Positions 59,271 through 64,000 of a stretch of DNA of 64,000 nucleotides are shown here, piece after piece. The translations under genes and the position numbers were made by a program. Source of the DNA: Austropuccinia psidii. Lineage: Eukaryota; Basidiomycota; Pucciniomycetes; Pucciniales; Sphaerophragmiaceae. Below the pieces are notes generated by a model, which was given only the letters and a program-made list of their open reading frames with translations, had not been told where the DNA came from and ran no database searches. Each line of letters opens with the position of its first letter. The stretch's first letter is position 1. Location: assembly GCA_023105745.1 (NCBI GenBank), contig JALGQZ010000013.1, positions 21,762,105 to 21,826,104 of the forward strand, in the 5' to 3' direction.

Positions 59271-59491
59271 TCTGACCTAGATTCTGAAGTCTCTGAGGAC
59301 ACACCAGTAGAGGACTATCCCATTGAAAACATTACAGCTTGGTTTGAGGTCACAGTAGTCCATACTCACTTGCCACTGTACAGTGAGGATTTTGATAACC
59401 TGATCAATATCCAGGATTCCAGAAGTGTAAAACCAAACCTGATAGAGGTAAAGGATACACTGATGGAGAATCTTGTATCAAATCAATCCTG
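59271..59491 (+). pseudogene. Element D linker between nucleocapsid and protease
   Basis: The frame after the TAA continues as DTPVEDYPIENITAWFEV, matching element B, then a frameshift near 59440 separates it from the protease frame. In element A the same place encodes the Glu/Ser-rich acidic linker. Confidence 0.5.
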
Positions 59492-59935
59492 ATGAATGAT
59501 ATTGAAGCTAAAGTAAATTTGGATACAGGGGCATTTTGTACTTGTGTAGGCAAAGATTATCTTCAAGCCATACTCCCTGGATTGAAAAGCCATCTATTAC
59601 CAATAGAGGGTGTAAAATTTAGTAGTGCCAGTAATAATATGTACCCTTTGGGAATATTGGACACTAATCTTGTATTTCCACATCCAGCAGGAAGTGTAAT
59701 AATGAAAACTGAGATAGTAGTAATGGACAATTGCACATCTCAGCACATCATTCTTGGAAATGATTACTTGAATATTTATGGTATTGACATCAATAATCAT
59801 AAAGACAGATATTTCAAAATTGGAGAAAATAAAAGACAAAAATTTGATTTTTCCAATATTCCAAAGCAAATATCTGTGATATCTTCTGTTAAAGATACTT
59901 ATAAGGAGGAATTTTTGGCTAATCAAATTGTTTGA
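59492..59935 (+). CDS. Element D protease (retropepsin-like), open segment
   Basis: 147 codons. Active-site loop KVNLDTGAFCTCVGKDYLQ is intact. VKFSSASNNMYPLG, VVMDNCTSQHIILGNDYLN and YGIDINNHKDRYF follow, and the frame runs on through KRQKFDFSNIPKQISV toward RT until TGA at 59933. Unlike in B, the catalytic Asp is present. This is a polyprotein segment, not an independently started gene. Confidence 0.78.
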   Translation: MNDIEAKVNLDTGAFCTCVGKDYLQAILPGLKSHLLPIEGVKFSSASNNMYPLGILDTNLVFPHPAGSVIMKTEIVVMDNCTSQHIILGNDYLNIYGIDINNHKDRYFKIGENKRQKFDFSNIPKQISVISSVKDTYKEEFLANQIV

Positions 59936-60889
59936 GCACAAATTAATCCATAATTATCACCTAAAATGAGGCATGACCTTATTGATGTATTATATACATA
60001 TAAGAATGCCATTGTTCCTGATAGGGAACCCTTAGGTGCTATTAAAGGGCATTAAGTTAATATTATTCTTAATATTGACATACCATACCCTCCAGTACTT
60101 AGAAGACCAGCTTATCCAGCCAGCCCCAGAGCTGGAGAAGCCTTGTAAAAACATATCAAAGAGTTGATCCAACTTTGTGTACTAAGGAAAGTAGGCCATA
60201 ACAAAGAAGTTGAAGCAACAACACCTGTTATTATTGCTTTGCATGATGACAAATCAAAGATGGTTGGAGATTTTAAAGCATTGAATATCTACAAAGTTCC
60301 AGATAGGTATCCAATTCCTAGAATTCAAGAAACCTTGACTCAATTATCTAAAGCCAAGTATATAACATCCATGGATGCATTGAAAAGCTTTCATCAAAAT
60401 GTTTTGATGCCAAAAACTAAGAAATTACTTAGAATTATCACTCACCGTGGTATTTATGAGTATCTTAGAATGCCGTTTGGTATTAAAAATGCACCGTCTC
60501 ATTATCAAAGAATGATGAATACCATCTTCCCCACAGAATCATCTGAAGGATGGCTTATTATTTATATTAATGATATTATCATATGTTCTGACTCATGGTC
60601 TTTGCACCTTGAAAGACTTGCAAGGGTACTTGACAAAGCTACAGGAGTGAATATGAAGATTTCACTCAAGAAATGTAATTTTGGCTTTGAAGAACTTAAA
60701 GCTTTAGGACATATTGTTTTTGTTTTGAGCTTGGGTATTGACAAAAATAAAATGGTAGCAGTGTTACTTAAATCAATACCCCAGAATAAGAAAGAAATGA
60801 TGTCTTTTCTTGGCTTTTCCAGTTTTTACAGGAAACACTCAAAAGACTTTGAAATTCTAGCCAAGTCACTCTATAGAATCTGTGATTAA
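59936..60889 (+). pseudogene. Element D reverse transcriptase with YIND box
   Basis: RT N-terminal part 59936-60163 has several stops. 60164-60889 is a 241-codon open piece: [36 protein letters not shown] (first catalytic Asp kept), [20 protein letters not shown], then [12 protein letters not shown]. The Asn codon AAT (60569-60571) stands where A has the catalytic Asp of YIDD, as in element [21 protein letters not shown] and [16 protein letters not shown] are kept. It ends at TAA (CAA to TAA in the CDQQTVF motif). RT should be inactive. Confidence 0.85.
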
Positions 60890-61111
60890 CAGACAGTATT
60901 TGAGATGACACAGGAAAGAATTGAAGCTTATGGGAAGCTAAGGAAATCTCTTACAAAAGTAACCTTACTCCTCATTCCTGACTGGAATATACCTTTTAAA
61001 TTTTACATTGATGCATGTGGTGATGGATTAGGGGCAGCCCTACATCAGGTCCAAATTATTGATGACAAACCTACAGAGGGACCAGTTTGTTACATCTCAA
61101 GACAAATCAAA
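60890..61111 (+). pseudogene. Element D RNase H, first part
   Basis: [40 protein letters not shown] (catalytic Asp kept) and VCYISRQIK, at which point the sequence is cut by the inserted 763-bp LTR. The open frame extends a few codons into the insert before a stop. Confidence 0.8.
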
Positions 61112-61879
61112 TGTAACAACAACTAATCAGGGGTAAGAGTATTAATACTTACACCCACTCAAACACCTCAAACCAGCAAATCCACTGTGTGTATCAGCAT
61201 TCAGCTTCAGCAATCTTCCTTGCTGAAACATGCATAAAGTCTGGTTCATCAATACAGCCTGTCAATACTTGTACAGGTTGGAATTACCCAATACAGTTTG
61301 GATACACCATTTCCAAACTGTATGATCACTCAATACCATCACTCCTCTTGTACAGATCCTGTACATCTGTACAGGACCTGTATTGGCCAGACTCAATTCA
61401 ATCATAAAATATTCTCATGAAAATTCTCTGTCTGGATGAGGGCTGGTGATTATCACATATACCAGCCCCTCTTTCTCCCCCTGGGGACTTTTCCCCAGTT
61501 CATTAATTTAGTATATTTATTATTTTATGATTATTCTTATCCTTATTTTTGGGTATTATAATTATTTAATTTTAAGTTAGTCTTTGCCTTTTTTCTTTCT
61601 TCACCTGTACAGTATGAGCTGGGTGGCCATATCCTGATTAACCCTTCTCTTTGCATTCTGAAAGGTTGAAACAGTGGACTTGGACTTGTTTGTGGTTGGC
61701 TCTTCTATTCTTACTCTTATTATTTGTTGCTGCTTTTCTTATATTCTTTTATTTAGTAATTCATCTCTTAACACCCTTCAGTGTACTCTTTTCTTACCAT
61801 TCCTGAGCCCTCCATAACTAAGTCCCAGTTTAGTGAGTTCCAGGCCCTCTTCACTTAGAAGAGCCCCTGTTACATCAAA
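61107..61879. mobile_element. 763-bp solo LTR of a fourth family nested in RNase H, with target duplication
   Basis: The insert 61112-61874 starts TGTAACAACAACTAATCAGG and ends GAGCCCCTGTTACA. The terminal seven bases form an inverted repeat TGTAACA/TGTTACA with TG...CA ends. The direct repeat TCAAA flanks it (61107-61111, 61875-61879). Removing one repeat copy and the insert reunites SRQIK with PTEARY of RNase H. Size, ends and 5-bp duplication fit a solo LTR. A small inverted-repeat element is less likely because of the TG-CA ends. It is unrelated by eye to LTR-I to III and richer in C. Orientation not determined. Confidence 0.85.
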
Positions 61880-62394
61880 CCAACAGAAGCCAGATATAGT
61901 GCAAGCCAAATGGAGTGCTTATGTTTGGTATGGGCACTTGAGAAATTACACTATTATTTGATGGCAGTGTTTTTGAAGTGATAACTGACTGTAATGCTGT
62001 GAAATCACTTCTTAACATGAAAACTCCCAACAGACATATGTTGAGATGGCAAATAGCCATTCAAGAATATAGAGGTAACATGACTATAGCTCATAAATCA
62101 GGAAACATTCACAAGAATGCTGATGGACTTAGCAGGTGGTAATTAGCCAATACTCCTGATAACCCAGCTTATGTACCTTTGGAAGCAGAACCACATATTC
62201 CAACTGAAGTAATTAACATCACTGATATTGGGACTGAATTCTTTGAAGAGGTTAGAGAATATTATCAGCAGGACAAGAATTGCCATATCTTGACTTCCTT
62301 ATTAGACAAAGACTGCAAAGATACAGCTTTAGTCAATTCACTGGATGAAGTTTGGAATAATTCCTATTCTGGAGGAAGATTTCACTTTTTTTGA
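61880..62394 (+). pseudogene. Element D RNase H, second part, and linker to integrase
   Basis: Continues [27 protein letters not shown], with a one-base loss near 61960 shifting the frame. [32 protein letters not shown] (catalytic Asp kept) followed by a TAA, and [20 protein letters not shown] follow. The part 62179-62394 ends SGGRFHFF-stop because the T run at 62386-62392 has seven T where six keep the frame. Element B shows the same extra T. Confidence 0.8.
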
Positions 62395-63055
62395 TGGGAT
62401 AATTTACCACAGAACCAAACATTCTTGTGTAATGACATTGTGTAGCAGATTGCTTATCAATACCATTCTTTATGAATGCCATGATAGCATCTTTTCTGGA
62501 CACCTGCCAGAAGACAGAACACTTGAAAAAGTAAAGAACTGTGCATGGTGGCCATCTTGGAGAAAAGAAACCATTGAATATTGCCATACTTGTGATAGAT
62601 GCTCAAAAGAAAAAAGGAGCACAGGCAAGAAATTTGGACTAATGATTCATATTCAAGAACCAAAATCCCCTTGGGAAGTTTTTCACATGGATTGGGTCAC
62701 AGCACTCCCTCCAAGTGGTGACAAAAGTTATAATGCTTGTTTAGTCATTGTAGACAGATATGGAAAAACCCCCATATTATTACCATTTCATAGAGATGAC
62801 ACTGCTATGGATACAGCTCTTCTCTTATGGATTCCAGTCATTTCCCATACAGGATTATTTAAGAATATCATAAGTGACAGAGATCCCAAATTCACATCTG
62901 CACTTTGCACAAATCTTCACAGATTGTTTGGGACTAAATTATCATTCTCAACAGCATATCACCCTCAAACAGATGGACTAGAAGAGAGAATGATTCAAGA
63001 TTTAGAAGACATGATCAGAATATTCTGTGCTTATGGATTAGAATTCAAAGACTAA
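62345..63055 (+). CDS. Element D integrase, zinc-binding and catalytic core
   Basis: 236 codons; true domain begins about residue 15 (FFDGIIYHRTKHSCVMTL), the first codons being out-of-frame sequence ahead of the T-run shift. Zinc site ECHDSIFSGH with YCHTCDRC. Catalytic Asp in [13 protein letters not shown], second Asp in [12 protein letters not shown], Glu in TDGLEERMIQ, all present. Inserts cDNA into the genome. Ends at a TAA after YGLEFKD (63053). The last part of the domain continues in frame as FTHDW. Catalytic residues are complete. Confidence 0.85.
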   Translation: MKFGIIPILEEDFTFFDGIIYHRTKHSCVMTLCSRLLINTILYECHDSIFSGHLPEDRTLEKVKNCAWWPSWRKETIEYCHTCDRCSKEKRSTGKKFGLMIHIQEPKSPWEVFHMDWVTALPPSGDKSYNACLVIVDRYGKTPILLPFHRDDTAMDTALLLWIPVISHTGLFKNIISDRDPKFTSALCTNLHRLFGTKLSFSTAYHPQTDGLEERMIQDLEDMIRIFCAYGLEFKD

Positions 63056-63481
63056 TATGGCTTTACCCATGACTGGTTAACTCTAATACCTGCATTGGAG
63101 CTGGCATATAAGACATCAGTCCATTCCTCTACAGGCCAAACTCCTGCTATGTCAGAAAAAGGATGGAATTAAAGACTCCCAGAAGACACACTGAGGAAAG
63201 ACTTGATTGACATTCATCCTACAGCTTCCAGCTTCAAGATAATTCTTGATAAAGTCAGACATAATGCAAAACAGAGTATGAATGATTCTTTTGACTATGA
63301 AAAACAGAAGTGGGACAAGAGTCACAAAAGTACCACACTTCAAATTAGGGGACTTAGTTCTAGTTTCAAACTTGAATTTTAATAATATCAAAGGCCCAAA
63401 GAAACTCAAAGATTCTTATGTAGGATCTTTTGTTATTGTTTCCTTACATGGAACCAATTCAGTTCAAGTGTAATTTAGTGG
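63056..63481 (+). pseudogene. Element D integrase C-terminal region
   Basis: [33 protein letters not shown]-stop-RLPEDTL and TASSFKIILDKV follow. An extra A near 63325 shifts the frame to [20 protein letters not shown]. The piece ends TNSVQV-TAA at 63471-63473, the same stop as in element B. Confidence 0.78.
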
Positions 63482-63785
63482 TGAATTGAAAAATAAACAC
63501 CCCACCTTTCCAGTCAGCTTGATAAAACCTTATCAACCAGCTGACAATGAACTGCTTCCTTTAAGCAACCCAACTCTTTTGACTGTACCATCAGTGGAAC
63601 AGAGTGAAGACAAAAATATAAATAAGGTCATTGTAGAAAGGAGACTTAGAGGTAAAAATCAAAGAGAATATCTTGTCAGATATAGAAATCCAGTACATGA
63701 AGATGAATGGCTGGCAGAATCAAAAATACCTGACTCAGATAAACTCTTAAGAATATTTAGACATGAAAGAAGGCCAAAAGCCTGA
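63482..63785 (+). CDS. Element D chromodomain segment
   Basis: 99 codons from 63486: [20 protein letters not shown], a Pro/Glu linker, then KVIVERRLRGKNQREYLVRY and EDEWLAESKIPDSDKLLRIF, the chromodomain at the C terminus of chromovirus integrases, ending HERRPKA. Open throughout although separated from integrase by the TAA, so it would be made only by readthrough or not at all. Confidence 0.75.
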
Positions 63786-63929
63786 ATATGTCTATAACTG
63801 TGCTTTAAATTACTTGATATGAGTAATGTAAAGAGGTTTCACAATGGACATTAACCCTCTTTGGGGCCTTTGTCTTCTTTATACCATTAATAAAATTGTA
63901 GTACAGTTTTATTTTTTGGTGGGAGGGAA
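63786..63929 (+). other. 3' untranslated part and polypurine tract of element D
   Basis: Short AT-rich tail matching element B, ending in GGTGGGAGGGAA directly before the LTR, the primer site for plus-strand cDNA synthesis. Confidence 0.6.
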
Positions 63930-64000
63930 TGTGAGCCTTAAGATATATTTTACATACCCAAATAGGCCACAATTATCTTAAAAGAATATTCTGAACTATG
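63930..64000 (+). repeat. 3' LTR of element D, first 71 bp
   Basis: TGTGAGCCTTAAGATATATT and the CCAAATAGGCCACAATTA block match the LTR-II start. Cut by the window end. Confidence 0.88.

Larger units (their letters stand above)
52705..64000 (+). mobile_element. Element D: Ty3/gypsy chromovirus with LTR-II, two nested insertions, runs off the window
   Basis: 5' LTR 52705-54581 (left flank TGATC, 52700-52704), gag, protease, RT, RNase H, integrase and chromodomain in order, and the first 71 bp of the 3' LTR at 63930. A 2150-bp solo LTR-III splits gag and a 763-bp solo LTR of another family splits RNase H. Without these the element would be about 10.2 kb plus the rest of the 3' LTR. It is better kept than B, its relative of the same family, but shares three lesions with it. 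Confidence 0.9.

Overview
The window looks like repeat-rich nuclear DNA of a rust fungus (Pucciniales). Three things point there: the spliced host gene has short GT-AG introns; the Ty3/gypsy chromovirus polyproteins are of the kind I associate with very large rust genomes such as Austropuccinia psidii (recognised by memory of the family, not by a search); and LINE ORF1 and PIF/Harbinger remnants sit beside them. Nearly all of the 64 kb is transposable-element sequence: AT-rich, very poor in CpG, and broken by stops and frameshifts.

Three LTR families, here called LTR-I, LTR-II and LTR-III, account for most of it. They share TGTGAGCC-like starts, ACCTTACA/ATCTTACA ends and a conserved primer-binding region (TTTGGGGGCCTGGCC-like). 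Layout: 1-821, end of a minus-strand LTR-III; 822-8788, AT-rich DNA with LTR scraps and no recognisable gene; 8789-21340, element E (LTR-III pair, degenerate gag, PR/RT deleted, a solo LTR-III inside its RNase H region); 21660-23545, a minus-strand LTR-II; 23546-24300, a satellite-like monomer and a LINE ORF1 fragment; 24722-33280, element B (LTR-II, 5' LTR mostly lost); 33310-34800, a degenerate tandem satellite of about 260 bp; 35186-45720, element A (LTR-I, complete, with target duplication AAACA, the best preserved copy).

The one confident host gene is a four-exon MBF1 (multiprotein bridging factor 1) at 46629-47396, in an island richer in GC and CpG at about 46.4-47.9 kb. Element A ends about 0.9 kb upstream of its start codon. 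Beyond it lie a LINE ORF1 pseudogene (48.3-49.6 kb), an AT-rich gap, a PIF/Harbinger transposase pseudogene (51.1-52.3 kb), and element D (LTR-II, 52705 to beyond the window end). D carries two nested insertions with exact 5-bp target duplications: a minus-strand solo LTR-III (TATGC) and a 763-bp solo LTR of a fourth family (TCAAA).

Points worth a second look: (1) the two LTR-II elements B and D share three inactivating changes (YIDD to YIND, an extra T between RNase H and integrase, a TAA before the chromodomain), which suggests copies of an already defective lineage mobilised in trans; (2) the 5' gag region has a second, overlapping frame whose protein sequence is conserved between families and which ends in a conserved stop always offset by -1 from the downstream coiled-coil frame; (3) ahead of the gag ATG, all four elements carry a short conserved frame directly behind a splice-acceptor-like site in the same phase, possibly with a start codon created by splicing.
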